A stretch of DNA of 38,119 nt. Source: an uncultured Desulfovibrio sp. Lineage in GTDB: Bacteria > Desulfobacterota > Desulfovibrionia > Desulfovibrionales > Desulfovibrionaceae. The notes under the pieces are model-generated. The model made no database searches and had not been told where the DNA came from. It saw only the letters and a program-made list of their open reading frames with translations. This document shows, one piece after another, positions 22,682 through 32,277 of this stretch. How positions within the stretch are numbered: position 1 is the first letter of the stretch; every line of letters begins with the position of its first letter. The DNA lies in NCBI GenBank assembly GCA_944327295.1, contig CALVHF010000014.1, forward strand, positions 1 through 38,119, written 5' to 3'. The position numbers and the translations under genes are program-made.

Positions 22682-24658
22682 TCAAGGCAGCATGTTCAGC
22701 GGCACGCGGTAGACCCAGTCATTGGCATTGTACATGCCAAAGCTTTCCCAGTTCTTGCGATCCCTGTCGTATTCGTCGTAGCGGGCCAGCTTGGACTTGA
22801 GGCGGTTGATGAAGGCCGTCTGCTCGCCCACGCTCTTGCGGTACCAGTCCTCTTCCGTGAGGAGCATGACTTCGCTGCGGTAGGGCAGGCCGTCCAAGAA
22901 CTCTCCGAGCACGCCCAGCTGGGCCAGAGTCTTGCCGGCCGTGGGCATATTGGGATCGCGTGCCGTTCGGGCCGAGGCCGAGAGAATGCCCTGGAAGAAG
23001 TCCGTGGAGTCGGTCTTCTTGGTGCGCTCGGCATTGTCGATGATGGCCCCGATCTGGGCATGGAGGTCACTGAGCTGGGCCTTGGTGAGCAGAACGGCCA
23101 CTTCCACGTTGGGCACGCGCTGGTTCTGGGCAAGGAGATTGAGGTCCATGTCCGTAATCCAGCTGCTCACCACTTCGGGGGCAGGAGTCCTGTTGGTGCG
23201 GCCAAGGTATTCAAGCTGCAGGGCGTACCCAAGGCGCTGGGCCATGAGGGCCGCTTCCTCTTCAGGCGTTCTGGGTTTTGCCTCGACCTTGGGCCTGGTC
23301 ATGAACTTGCCCTGGGAGGTGAAGGTGACCATCTGGGTCATTGTTGTGGCCAGACTGTCGGCCACGGCCGCAAAGAAGCGTGCGCCCTCCTTCGGGGTTC
23401 CGGCCTTGATGGTCTGGTACTGAGGACGGCCGTTCTTCATGCTCAGGGCCTTGTAGGCCTGCTCGGCATAGTCGTGATCCTTGACGCCGGCCGGAGTCTT
23501 GACGTGCACGGCCACAATCCAGATGCCCTTCTGGCTTGCAAAGTCGTTGAGTTCGCTCGGCTGCATGGCCACGGAGGCGTAGCGATCGTCGCTGGGCAGG
23601 GGACCTGCGTCCGTGACAAGAAGGATGATGCGCGAGTCGTAGTCCTGCCAGCTTAAAGACTCCACGGCATTGTAGACGCCTGCCAGGGAGTCCTCGTCAA
23701 AGGAATGGGTGGAGACTTTGGCTTCCTTCACCTGGGCAAGTCTGCTTTCCAGCTCGCTGCGGTGCTTGGCCGTGACAAAGTCGCTCACAATGGTGGAGGT
23801 GTACTCAAGCCTGGGCTCGGCAGCCGTGCTGTTGCGGAAGGCCACAAAGGCAAAGCCCACGTGATCGGTGAGATTGGACTTTTGCAGGCGGTCGTAGATG
23901 GTCTTGATGATGGCCCGGCTCTGCTCGATGTAGGGTCCCATGGAGATGGTGGTGTCCATCACAAAGGCAATGCCCGTCTTGGGGCTGCGCTTTGTGCCGT
24001 CGGGATTGGTGGCCGCAGGCCCTGCGGCACCGGCAGCACCACCGCTTCCGCCAGCAGCAAGCTTGCCGGGGTCAATGGAGGCCACACGCAGGAACTTGGT
24101 GCCTTCATAGGGTTCCTGCATCTCCAGGATGGGCATGAGGTAGAAGCGGTTCAGGGCCACGGAGGAATCCGCGGGCTCGGCCGCCACAATGCGCGGATCC
24201 GGCTTTTTTTCGGCTGCGGCTTTCTGCAGGGCTGCAAGCTGGGCAGAAAGGTCCGGTGCATCGCAGATGGTGCGCAGGGCCTGCATGTCCTTGAAGAAGA
24301 GCACGGGATCGCGCTCGGAGCGGTTGGTGAAGAGCAGGGTCAGGGCCTGGTTCCAGGGCGTGGTGAGATCCGCACGGATCCAGCCGTCGGCCCTGTTGGT
24401 CCCTATGCCCACATGGAGCCAGCCCTGGCCGCGTTCGTAGACATAGAGCGGCGTGAAGGGGCGCAGGCCCTTGTTCACGACAGAGCTCTTGTCACTGGCC
24501 TCGGCATAAAGCACGGCCGTGGGGTGGCTGATGACGCGCTGATAGAGCGTTTTCTTGCCTTCCTGAAGCAGGGGGGCTGCCTGGACGCCGGATGCGGGCT
24601 GCACAAGGGCGCAGCAGAAGACGGCAAGCAGGACAAAGAGGGCAGACAGGCGGTGCAT
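22682..24658 (-). CDS. Secreted SH3-like plus vWA protein resembling the periplasmic half of PpkA
   Basis: A 658-residue protein with a signal peptide (about 1-27), then a bacterial SH3-like segment (about 42-100, TAVLYAEAS...FTPLYVYERGQGWLHVG). A region with DPVLFFKDMQALR follows, then a Gly/Ala linker (200-216) and a von Willebrand A domain from about 228. The metal-binding (MIDAS) motif is DTTIS at 235-239. The order SH3-like, FF block, vWA is what I recall of the periplasmic C-terminal part of the type VI regulator kinase PpkA. Here the kinase and transmembrane parts are absent and replaced by a signal peptide. GAGG stands nine bases before the start at 24658. It lies between the Sel1-like protein and the TagT-like ATPase. 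It probably binds a partner or the cell wall in the periplasm; this is inference. Confidence 0.75.
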   Translation of the reverse strand: MHRLSALFVLLAVFCCALVQPASGVQAAPLLQEGKKTLYQRVISHPTAVLYAEASDKSSVVNKGLRPFTPLYVYERGQGWLHVGIGTNRADGWIRADLTTPWNQALTLLFTNRSERDPVLFFKDMQALRTICDAPDLSAQLAALQKAAAEKKPDPRIVAAEPADSSVALNRFYLMPILEMQEPYEGTKFLRVASIDPGKLAAGGSGGAAGAAGPAATNPDGTKRSPKTGIAFVMDTTISMGPYIEQSRAIIKTIYDRLQKSNLTDHVGFAFVAFRNSTAAEPRLEYTSTIVSDFVTAKHRSELESRLAQVKEAKVSTHSFDEDSLAGVYNAVESLSWQDYDSRIILLVTDAGPLPSDDRYASVAMQPSELNDFASQKGIWIVAVHVKTPAGVKDHDYAEQAYKALSMKNGRPQYQTIKAGTPKEGARFFAAVADSLATTMTQMVTFTSQGKFMTRPKVEAKPRTPEEEAALMAQRLGYALQLEYLGRTNRTPAPEVVSSWITDMDLNLLAQNQRVPNVEVAVLLTKAQLSDLHAQIGAIIDNAERTKKTDSTDFFQGILSASARTARDPNMPTAGKTLAQLGVLGEFLDGLPYRSEVMLLTEEDWYRKSVGEQTAFINRLKSKLARYDEYDRDRKNWESFGMYNANDWVYRVPLNMLP

Positions 24659-24722
24659 GAAACGATACCTCACTACAGGACGGACCCTGACAAGGGGAGG
24701 AACAATAAGGGGCAAAAAGGGG

Positions 24723-25841
24723 CTAGAAGGTCTCGAGCAGGCGGGCCGCCTCGGCATCGCCACCCTGGGCCTGAGCTTTCAGGAAATTCCTGAGGCCCTC
24801 CAGGGCCGTGCGCGCCTCGGCTCTGCCTGCGGCGGCAGCCTTGCCGTACCAGTCCTTTGCCTGGCCTGCATCGGGAACGATGGTTCCCCTGGGCAGGGTG
24901 GAGGCAGGATCATAGAACTGGCCCAGGAGATACATGGCTTCGGGCTGGCCCTTCTGGGCGGCGTCCTCGATGAGGAGGAAGGCGCCATCCGTGGTGGCCG
25001 CATCGGCATCCGGCGTGCGCCGGGCCTTGGCCATGGACAGGCTTGTGACCGGATCGGCAGAGCCTCTCAGATGCTCGCGGGCCGAATCGAGGAAGGGCAC
25101 GCTCTTGGGCGCCGTATCGATTTTTTCGGGCTTTGGTGCAGGCTGTTCGACGGCCGGCTCCTGGGTCTGTTCGGGTGCGGGGGGAGTCTCTGCGTCTCTC
25201 AGCACAAACCACCAGACAAGGCCGCCAATGACAAGGCAGAGTACGACAAGCCCCAGGATGAGGGCGAGTTTGCTGCTGCCTTTTTGGCCCTGAACGGCCT
25301 GGTCAGGCTGATTCTGAGCCATGGAGAGGGGCTCCATGTTGTCCTTCAGGGGCTCCTGGACTTCCTGGACGTTCTGGACGGGCTCCTCTGGAACCTGCAC
25401 AGACTCTGAAGTCGGCTGCACGGGCTCGACGACGGGGGGCACAACGGGCTCCTGCGGCTGGGGTTCGGCAGGCTTGGGCTGTCCGCCCGTCTGCAGGGCC
25501 CCCGTGGACTCCTGCAAGATGCCTGCGGGCAGCACGTTGGGCATGGCCATCATGCAGGGTTCGCCGCCGTTGACGGCAATGCGGTAGTTGTCCAGGGTAT
25601 CGAGCTGCTGGAGGATGACGCTGTCGATGGGAATGCTGAAGGAGCCGTTGTCAAAGAAGACTTCCCGGACAGGAATGCGCTCCACGGTGTTGAGCCAGCG
25701 GCCGTCGGCGGAAAGAAAGGTCTGATCCGAAGCCCGCTGCAGGGTGAAGTAGGGATTCAGGCCCGGATGAGGGCAGGGAGAGAGCACAATGAGTGCATGG
25801 TTGGCCGTGTAGCGCGGATCCTGGGTGACAAATACATCCAT
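24723..25841 (-). CDS. Membrane-anchored Sel1-repeat protein in the SrfA position
   Basis: A 372-residue bitopic protein. An N-terminal domain (1-110) is of unknown fold. A Pro/Glu-rich linker (about 120-170) and one transmembrane helix (192-214, LALILGLVVLCLVIGG) follow. A C-terminal domain carries Sel1/TPR-like repeats (AMYLLGQFYDPAS... and AKDWYGKAAAAGRAEARTAL). The likely topology places the N-terminus in the cytosol and the Sel1 part in the periplasm. AGGAG stands eight bases before the start. In enterobacterial srfABC operons a third protein, SrfA, accompanies SrfB and SrfC. This one shares the neighbourhood but no sequence that I recognise, so it may be a replacement. It could link the cytosolic SrfB/SrfC to the periplasmic vWA protein. 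Confidence 0.65.
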   Translation of the reverse strand: MDVFVTQDPRYTANHALIVLSPCPHPGLNPYFTLQRASDQTFLSADGRWLNTVERIPVREVFFDNGSFSIPIDSVILQQLDTLDNYRIAVNGGEPCMMAMPNVLPAGILQESTGALQTGGQPKPAEPQPQEPVVPPVVEPVQPTSESVQVPEEPVQNVQEVQEPLKDNMEPLSMAQNQPDQAVQGQKGSSKLALILGLVVLCLVIGGLVWWFVLRDAETPPAPEQTQEPAVEQPAPKPEKIDTAPKSVPFLDSAREHLRGSADPVTSLSMAKARRTPDADAATTDGAFLLIEDAAQKGQPEAMYLLGQFYDPASTLPRGTIVPDAGQAKDWYGKAAAAGRAEARTALEGLRNFLKAQAQGGDAEAARLLETF

Positions 25842-25992
25842 GGGGTGAGCTCCTGAAGAAAAAGCCTGGAACGGTCCTCATGCAGGGACGAAAGGCAGGA
25901 CGCAGATTCCGGAAAAACGCACAGTGGGTGGCAGCACAATGAAGACAAGCCGGAAGAAGACGGGCAGGGGACTGCAGGGCCGGCCCCGCAGC

Positions 25993-28680
25993 CTACTGAT
26001 GCCCGCCCTCGAACAGGCCCAGTATGTCGCCAAGCCTGCTGTTCTGCACGGGATTGAAGTTTTCCTCCGGCTCGGCAACGCTGGAGATCACGCAGTCATG
26101 GAGGGCCTTGAGCCAGTCCATGTAGTAGGCCTTGTCGTACTGCTGCTGCTGTTCGGGCACCACGGGTTCGCCCTGGGGCCCGAAGGTCAGTGCCGGAGGC
26201 GTGAAGAGTTCGGCCGGGGCACCATTGTAGACAATGGTGGTCTTCTGTCCGAGCCTGGCATCGTGGCCAAGCCAGGAGACAAAGCTGTTGATCCTGTAGG
26301 CTGCCTCGCTGGCCATGCGCCAGGCAGCCTTTTCCAGCACAATGTTGCGAAAGCCGCTCTTGGCCCTGATGGCCGCAACCATTTCCTCGAGCAGGCGGGC
26401 GTGCCTGGCACCCAGAATGAGCTCCGAGGCAAAGCTGTTGAGAAAGTCGGCCGGCACCTTGTAGGCGCGTTGCAGGCTCACCTGCTCGGCCTGGGCACGC
26501 ACATGCTCGAACCAGTGCTCCATGGCCCTCTGGCAGAACACGGCTATCTGATCCGTGCCGTTTTCGGGCGCAGGCTCGGGCTCGGTCGTGGTCTCGGCCG
26601 GGGTAGGCACGCTGTCGCCAAAGAGATCGTCCAGGAGATCGCTGGCACTGATGGCGCTGCCCACCACCGTGTGCGGCGCCTGGCTTGCCGCACTGCTGTC
26701 CTGGGGGATGGCCTCGCAGGAGGAGGCGATTTCATAGAGGTCAAAGTCGCTGACAAGGAAGCGGGAGAGGAGATCCGCAAACTGCTGCTGGCTGATGACG
26801 GCAGCAAAGGTGCGCATCAGGCTGATGGCCAGCTTCTTCTTCTGCTCCAGGCGCTGGTTGATGTCGTCGTCGCGGTAGTAGAGCTGCAGCCTGTCCGCAA
26901 GCTTGCGGCTGATTTCCAGGGCCCTGTCCCTGGTCTGGTTGTACTTGCGGTCCGGATCGCAGATGGGCGCAAGCTTCTGGCGCAGGAGGGTGATGCCGCC
27001 GTCATTGAGCCTGAGGGCGGCCTCCCAGGATTCCTCGGGGTTGGTGAAATGCCGGCGCACAAGCTCGGAGGTGAGAAATTCCTGATGGATTTTCTCCACC
27101 TGCTCGGGCATCTTGATGCCTGTCTCGCGGTTGTTCTCGTCAAAGGTGAAGACCGCATCGCACAGGAAGTTGGGATTGCGAAGAAGGAAGACATTGCGGA
27201 AGGGCTTGCCGTCCCAGTTGTCCGGCCACTCGTACTGGGCGCCGAAGAAGTTGGTCAGGCTGTTGGCCAGGCGAATGTCCCAGGTATTGGCATTCTGTCC
27301 GGCCTCGGTTTGGGCTGCAGGCAGGCCCTGACCGGCTCCGCCCGTCTCCGTGCCCATCTTGCGGGCAAACTGCGTGTCCACCTTGGTGAGGATGAAGAAG
27401 AGGGTGGGATCATGGCCCCTGCGGCTTTCCGGCGTCTCGCCCTGGGTCAGGCCGATCCAGCTGTTGATGGCGCCCGGCAAATCCTGCACTTCCTGGTTTT
27501 CCGGACCAATGCACAAAAGCATGCTGGTGAGTTCCTGCTCCTCGCAGTAGCGCTCGAAGAGGTAGGCCACCTTGCCGCGCAGGAAGAGGTGCTCAAGTTC
27601 GCCTTCTGTCTGCAGGGTGTGCCTGAGATTCGTTGTCTTGAGGCGCGACCTGTAGCCTGGGAAATCCAGAAGGTCCGTATGGGCAAAGAAGGGATCGGGC
27701 TCCGTGGGCATGAAGATGGTGAGCTCGGCCGTGAGTGCCGTCACCGTGGACTTGGGCAGGGACAAGGTGCGGCCGCCCTGCAGGCTCTCAAGGCTTGTCA
27801 TGTCGGAAGAGCCGGGTGCCGTGGGCGAGAGCCTGGCCACGTCAATGATGCTGGCCGCACGCGGTACAAGGGCGTCCAGGGGGCAGTTGGCCTCGGCAGG
27901 ATTGCCGAGGTCTTCCAGGGCTCTGGCCAGGGTGCAAAAGTAGTTGTCAAATTCCGGGACATTGTCCCAGATGAGGCCGAAGAGGCGCACCCTGTCGTTC
28001 AAGGGGAGTCTTGGGGCCAGCTCCTGGGCCTTGACCCAGTAGACGTGCATGAGGGTCTGCACCCTGGGCCTGGAGGCAAAGTTCTTCTGTAGGTACTCGC
28101 GCAGGTCTTCCACATCGTCGCGGGTCAGGCTGTTGACGGGGGAGGGTTCGGCCAGGCCCTCGAGATCGTGCAGGGCACGCATGATGGCTTCCTGATCCGG
28201 GGCTTCCGTGTGCTCGCAGTCCGCGTAATAGGTATTGGCAAAGATGCGCACAAGGTCCATTTCCGAGAACAGGCGCAGGCGCACGGGCCGCTCCCTGGTG
28301 AGTCCCTGGGGGCAGGTGGTGGTAAAGCGCGTCACAAGACCCGTGGATTCCTTGCCGCCCTCGGGGTTGATGTTGCGGATGAAATCCACAGGGGTGCCGT
28401 CAAAGTCCGCAATGAGGTTGCCGTCCCTGTCCTTGGCCAGCACGGAGATGAGGTAGCTCTTGCCGGCCTGGCTCGGACCGAAGACACCCACGCACATCTT
28501 GCGGGAGGCTGCCGTGGCAAGGCGGCCGTAGGCCCTGGCTGCGGTACGGATGTTCTTGCACAGCAAATCGCACTCGCCACCCACGTTTTCCCTGTTCTCC
28601 TGAAGCCACTGCTCGGCCTTGCGGGCGGCCTTGGCCCATTCCTGGCACTGACTGGCGAGTTGTTTGTCCTTTTCTCTCAT
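25993..28680 (-). CDS. SrfC-family protein, large P-loop GTPase-like putative virulence factor
   Basis: A protein of about 895 residues matching the SrfC (Virul_Fac) family. It has a GTPase-like N-terminal half: Walker A GPSQAGKS at 68-75, G3 DFPG at 339-342 and G4 TKVD at 432-435. A helical C-terminal half follows. The complete G1, G3 and G4 set suggests guanine-nucleotide binding. The family is named from an SsrB-regulated Salmonella operon; its biochemical role is poorly known, and toxin-like activity has been proposed. The start is uncertain: ATG codons at 28680 and 28692 both lack a good ribosome binding site. It follows srfB by 210 bases and precedes the Sel1-like gene by 151 bases. Confidence 0.85.
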   Translation of the reverse strand: MREKDKQLASQCQEWAKAARKAEQWLQENRENVGGECDLLCKNIRTAARAYGRLATAASRKMCVGVFGPSQAGKSYLISVLAKDRDGNLIADFDGTPVDFIRNINPEGGKESTGLVTRFTTTCPQGLTRERPVRLRLFSEMDLVRIFANTYYADCEHTEAPDQEAIMRALHDLEGLAEPSPVNSLTRDDVEDLREYLQKNFASRPRVQTLMHVYWVKAQELAPRLPLNDRVRLFGLIWDNVPEFDNYFCTLARALEDLGNPAEANCPLDALVPRAASIIDVARLSPTAPGSSDMTSLESLQGGRTLSLPKSTVTALTAELTIFMPTEPDPFFAHTDLLDFPGYRSRLKTTNLRHTLQTEGELEHLFLRGKVAYLFERYCEEQELTSMLLCIGPENQEVQDLPGAINSWIGLTQGETPESRRGHDPTLFFILTKVDTQFARKMGTETGGAGQGLPAAQTEAGQNANTWDIRLANSLTNFFGAQYEWPDNWDGKPFRNVFLLRNPNFLCDAVFTFDENNRETGIKMPEQVEKIHQEFLTSELVRRHFTNPEESWEAALRLNDGGITLLRQKLAPICDPDRKYNQTRDRALEISRKLADRLQLYYRDDDINQRLEQKKKLAISLMRTFAAVISQQQFADLLSRFLVSDFDLYEIASSCEAIPQDSSAASQAPHTVVGSAISASDLLDDLFGDSVPTPAETTTEPEPAPENGTDQIAVFCQRAMEHWFEHVRAQAEQVSLQRAYKVPADFLNSFASELILGARHARLLEEMVAAIRAKSGFRNIVLEKAAWRMASEAAYRINSFVSWLGHDARLGQKTTIVYNGAPAELFTPPALTFGPQGEPVVPEQQQQYDKAYYMDWLKALHDCVISSVAEPEENFNPVQNSRLGDILGLFEGGHQ

Positions 28681-28890
28681 ATAGATGCACATGCAAAAAA
28701 TTCGAGTTCCCGCTTGTCCGGATTCTTGGGCGCTCCCTTGCAAGGAGTGTCAGGGGAATTCCATGGAGTCTGTCGGGGGGCTGCGATTTTTTTGCACCTC
28801 CCTGGATTGTAGATAGTGATGAGGGTGGATGAGGCGTATGGGCCTTGTGACCTGATGCTTTGAAGGCCTGCCGGATGGCTTGGGCCCGGC

Positions 28891-31800
28891 TCAGCTTTCG
28901 GTCACGATGATGCCCGAATCGAGCCAGTAGCCGTCAATGCTTGGCAGTGTCTGCAGATTGGCAGCCATGAGTCGTGGGTTGATGGTGCGGCCGTCCGGGC
29001 CAGTGACCTCCTGCACATTGATGGTGCCCTCGGCCTGGACGGGCTCGTCGGCATTTGCCTGGCGCAGGCGCTCGTTCCTGGTCAGGCTGACCCGCACTGT
29101 GTAGGGGCCGTGGCCGGACTTGTCCTGGAAATCGAGCTTGTAATAGGCCGAAGCCGGCCAGCGCTCCACATTGAGCTGACGATAGCCCACGGTGATGGGG
29201 CTGTGGTAGGTAATGGTCCGCTCCTCGGGTTCTACGCTGCCGTCCTCGTTGACCACGAACCAGACCTTGGCAGCCTCAAGCTGGCCCTGCAGGTTGAGTT
29301 CGCCCACATAGCGGGCCGTGGAGGTCATGCGCATGCGCGAGGAATCGAAGTTGATGCCTTCGAGATAGCCGCAGGAGAGGGTGCAGAGAATGGCGCCCAC
29401 GACCACCGTGGTCTTGGGATCCTCTATGCAGCCGAAGAGATCGGCACTGGGGTACCAGTCGCCCACATGGTAGGAGCGCATGGGAATGATGCGGCTGGGC
29501 GGCAGGGGCGTCTTGGCAAGCACGGTCTGAATGACGCCCTTCCAGGAACTGGGCCGGCCTGTGAGCAGGAGCAGATCCGCGTCAAAGAGGTGGACCATCT
29601 CGCACAGGCTGGACAGGGTGTCGCCCAGGGTTCGGCGTATGCATTCGCTGATGGAATCCAAGGAGAAGGTCAGGACAATGCTGCCAAGATCCACGTCGTG
29701 CTGGCTGCCGCAGGAACGGATGACATTCTGGGCAAAGTCCAGGACGCGCTTCTGGGGCATGGGCGAGCGCTTCTTGGGCGTGAAGAGGGTGATTGTGCCA
29801 TCGGCTTCTTCCCTGTTCTCCCCGGCCGCCGAAGCGTCCGCAGCCTTGCCGGCTGAACCTGTGGCACCTGTGCCCTTGCTTCCCTTGCCGCGGGCCTGCT
29901 CCTCGGCGGGCTTTTCAAAGAAATCGCCCAGGCGGCAAGTGTAGACCGTGGTGTCGTCCCGGTCCATCTGCTCGCAGGCCTGCAGAATGCCCAGGGCCGC
30001 GGGCACGGCCACCTGGCGCACGAACTGGCCCTGGCGCACGCGCTGCTCCTCGGTCTTGTTGCCTGTGGAGCGGGCATAGCGGCCAAAGAGATCGAGGATG
30101 ACGTTGTGGGGTGTGGGCACTTCCCTGGCCATGGCCTTTTCAATGGCCGGGATGACATGGGAGCGCACGACCTCGCGCAAGACCTCGTCGCCTGCCAGGT
30201 TGAAGCCGTCCCTGAACTCCATGTGCGGCGTGATTCGGGCCGATTCCGAGGGCTCGCTCGTCAGGACATGGGTGGTGATGGAAAGATCGGTTGTTCCGCC
30301 GCCAATGTCTATGGAGGCAATGCGCACCGTGGGCCTCGGGATATCCGACCCCCTGACCGTGCGCGTCTTGCCGTACAGGGCAAAGTACTGGCTCGCATTG
30401 CCAAGGTACTTGACCATGATGTCGTTGTAGAGGAGCACAAGCTGGGAGCAGCTTGCCTCGTCCCATTCGCAGATGATCTCGGGCTGCTTCTGGTAGTGGA
30501 AGTTGAACTCGGGCTTGCTCTCCTCGTCGGCCAGCCAGCCAAGGCCGTTCCAGATGAGGCGCACGGCCAGGGTGACCCAGCGCTCGAAGATGTGTCTGGC
30601 TGCCACAGGCATGGCCGTGGGCACGGTAAAGATGATGCGCCGCAGGTGGCGCGGCTTGTCGGAGAAGGGCCGGCTGTCGCGTCTGGCTGGAGAATTGATG
30701 TTCACCAGGGCCTGGGTCACGATTTCGGCTGTCATGAACATCATGAGGGAAGATCTGGTAAAGTAGGAGCCGAAGAGCGGCGTGCCCTTCTGGGCCCGCA
30801 GGGCCGGCGTGGAGAGAAAGCGGCGCAGCTGGTTGTCCTTGAAGCAGACGAGGGGCGTGCCCTCCTCGTTGAGCTGGCGGGGGAAGAGTCCGCGGGTGAC
30901 CATGGGCTCGGAGAGCTTCTGCGTATTGTAGCGCCAGCTCTGCGTCCATCTGCTCTCGTCCCAGAGGTAGCGCTTGGGGCTGGACATGCCGGTATTGCCC
31001 TCGGCGCAGGTGGCATAGGTGGACAGGCGCACGGCTTCAGGGCCCACGCGCACGCAGGAGGGCCAGGCAAAGGCCGGGGTCCTGCGCCCCGATCGACGCG
31101 AGAGCATGTCGCTGCCAAAGGAGACGTCCACAAACTCCACCCTGGTCTGGAAGGGATCGGTATAGATGAAGTTGGGATTGCTCAAATCCCTGAGTTCAAG
31201 CAGGTAGCTGTCGCTCAAATCCGTTTTCTTGGCCGAGGTGGTTTCCACCAGCATGCCGGTGGTCCGGGAGTTGCCGATGTCCAGGATGAGATCCACGTCA
31301 ATGGCATCGGAGCGGTTGGAGTCCGAAACCTTCACATGGACAGTGCCCATGGCACGCCTGGCAGCATCGAGCCAGGCCATGTAGCAGGCAATGTGCTTGA
31401 GGCAGAACTGCTTGCCAAAGTCGTCCTGGAAGGTCCTGCCCTCGCGCTGCTCCCAGGCTGTGTAGAGGTTGTGCAGCCACTCGTCGACCCACTGCTCGTT
31501 CACGAACCAGGAATTGTCGCGCACATGCCAGGCCAGCAGAAATTCCGAGGCTGCATTGAGATCGTCCCTGGACAGGGCAAAGTAGCGACCGTCGGCGTCC
31601 TGGGGTTTGTCTTCCACCTTGGTGTCAAAGACCACGCACAGATGCCACAGGCCCGGTTCGTCGTCCACGGGCAGGAACATGCCCCTGGCCCAGTTGGAGG
31701 GCCCCTTTTCCACCCGGCTCGCCGCATCGGGCCAGCTCTGGCCGGTCATGCGCAGAAAGGGCATGGGCAGCCACTGGCCACTGAAGCATTCCAGGCTCTC

Positions 31801-32085
31801 GGCCAGGCTGATGGCATAGTCTTCCACAAAGGACTGCGGCGCTGGCTGCCCGGGCAGGAAGGGAATGGTGTCCCTGGCCTCGCGGGCATCAATCCACTCG
31901 TCGTCCTGATTCACAAGACAGCGCAGATAGTGCGGATAGCCCTGCTGCTGTTCCTGGGGAATGGTGTCCTCGAAGAAGTAGCGCGATTCCCTGCGCACGC
32001 TCTCGATATCAAGAGCAAAGTCCAGAAATTGCAGGCAGCCGCCGGGGATCAGATTGACAATGGGTTTGTACTTGGGAAAGTTCAT
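28891..32085 (-). CDS. SrfB-family protein, actin/Hsp70-like ATPase
   Basis: A 1064-residue protein of the SrfB family, near the usual size. It carries the two phosphate-binding signatures of the actin/Hsp70 fold: DIGNSRTTG at 269-277 and DIGGGTTDLS at 593-602. A later LLLTGRPSSWKG matches the adenosine-binding position. A low-complexity Gly/Ala/Lys stretch (about 770-805) breaks the C-terminal part. No signal peptide or membrane helix is seen, so it is cytosolic. I start it at MNFPKYK (32085), which suits the family; the frame is open further upstream but there is no better ribosome binding site. It lies between the lipoprotein gene and srfC. Together with SrfC it gives the locus one ATPase and one GTPase. 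Confidence 0.87.
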   Translation of the reverse strand: MNFPKYKPIVNLIPGGCLQFLDFALDIESVRRESRYFFEDTIPQEQQQGYPHYLRCLVNQDDEWIDAREARDTIPFLPGQPAPQSFVEDYAISLAESLECFSGQWLPMPFLRMTGQSWPDAASRVEKGPSNWARGMFLPVDDEPGLWHLCVVFDTKVEDKPQDADGRYFALSRDDLNAASEFLLAWHVRDNSWFVNEQWVDEWLHNLYTAWEQREGRTFQDDFGKQFCLKHIACYMAWLDAARRAMGTVHVKVSDSNRSDAIDVDLILDIGNSRTTGMLVETTSAKKTDLSDSYLLELRDLSNPNFIYTDPFQTRVEFVDVSFGSDMLSRRSGRRTPAFAWPSCVRVGPEAVRLSTYATCAEGNTGMSSPKRYLWDESRWTQSWRYNTQKLSEPMVTRGLFPRQLNEEGTPLVCFKDNQLRRFLSTPALRAQKGTPLFGSYFTRSSLMMFMTAEIVTQALVNINSPARRDSRPFSDKPRHLRRIIFTVPTAMPVAARHIFERWVTLAVRLIWNGLGWLADEESKPEFNFHYQKQPEIICEWDEASCSQLVLLYNDIMVKYLGNASQYFALYGKTRTVRGSDIPRPTVRIASIDIGGGTTDLSITTHVLTSEPSESARITPHMEFRDGFNLAGDEVLREVVRSHVIPAIEKAMAREVPTPHNVILDLFGRYARSTGNKTEEQRVRQGQFVRQVAVPAALGILQACEQMDRDDTTVYTCRLGDFFEKPAEEQARGKGSKGTGATGSAGKAADASAAGENREEADGTITLFTPKKRSPMPQKRVLDFAQNVIRSCGSQHDVDLGSIVLTFSLDSISECIRRTLGDTLSSLCEMVHLFDADLLLLTGRPSSWKGVIQTVLAKTPLPPSRIIPMRSYHVGDWYPSADLFGCIEDPKTTVVVGAILCTLSCGYLEGINFDSSRMRMTSTARYVGELNLQGQLEAAKVWFVVNEDGSVEPEERTITYHSPITVGYRQLNVERWPASAYYKLDFQDKSGHGPYTVRVSLTRNERLRQANADEPVQAEGTINVQEVTGPDGRTINPRLMAANLQTLPSIDGYWLDSGIIVTES

Positions 32086-32222
32086 AATCGTGATGTTCTG
32101 TACTCCACTGTTTGTCCGGCAAACAGAGCGGAGGCATGCAGTTGGGTGGAATCTGGCTTCAAGCGTGCGTGAAAGCTGGGTGCACAGGGAGTTTGCGCAC
32201 GCAAGGGTGTGCACATGGCGAA

Positions 32223-32258
32223 ACCAGGGAAAGACCACTGAAAGGAGGTCTTTCCCTG
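32223..32258. promoter_or_regulatory. 13-bp perfect stem-loop between lipoprotein gene and srfB
   Basis: CCAGGGAAAGACC and its exact complement flank a 10-base loop. It lies 19 bases past the lipoprotein stop and 138 bases before the srfB start, with no T-run. It could be an attenuator, an RNA-processing or stability stem, or a partial terminator that lowers srfB expression relative to the lipoprotein. Confidence 0.55.
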
Positions 32259-32277
32259 GCATGGGAAGACTGAGAGG

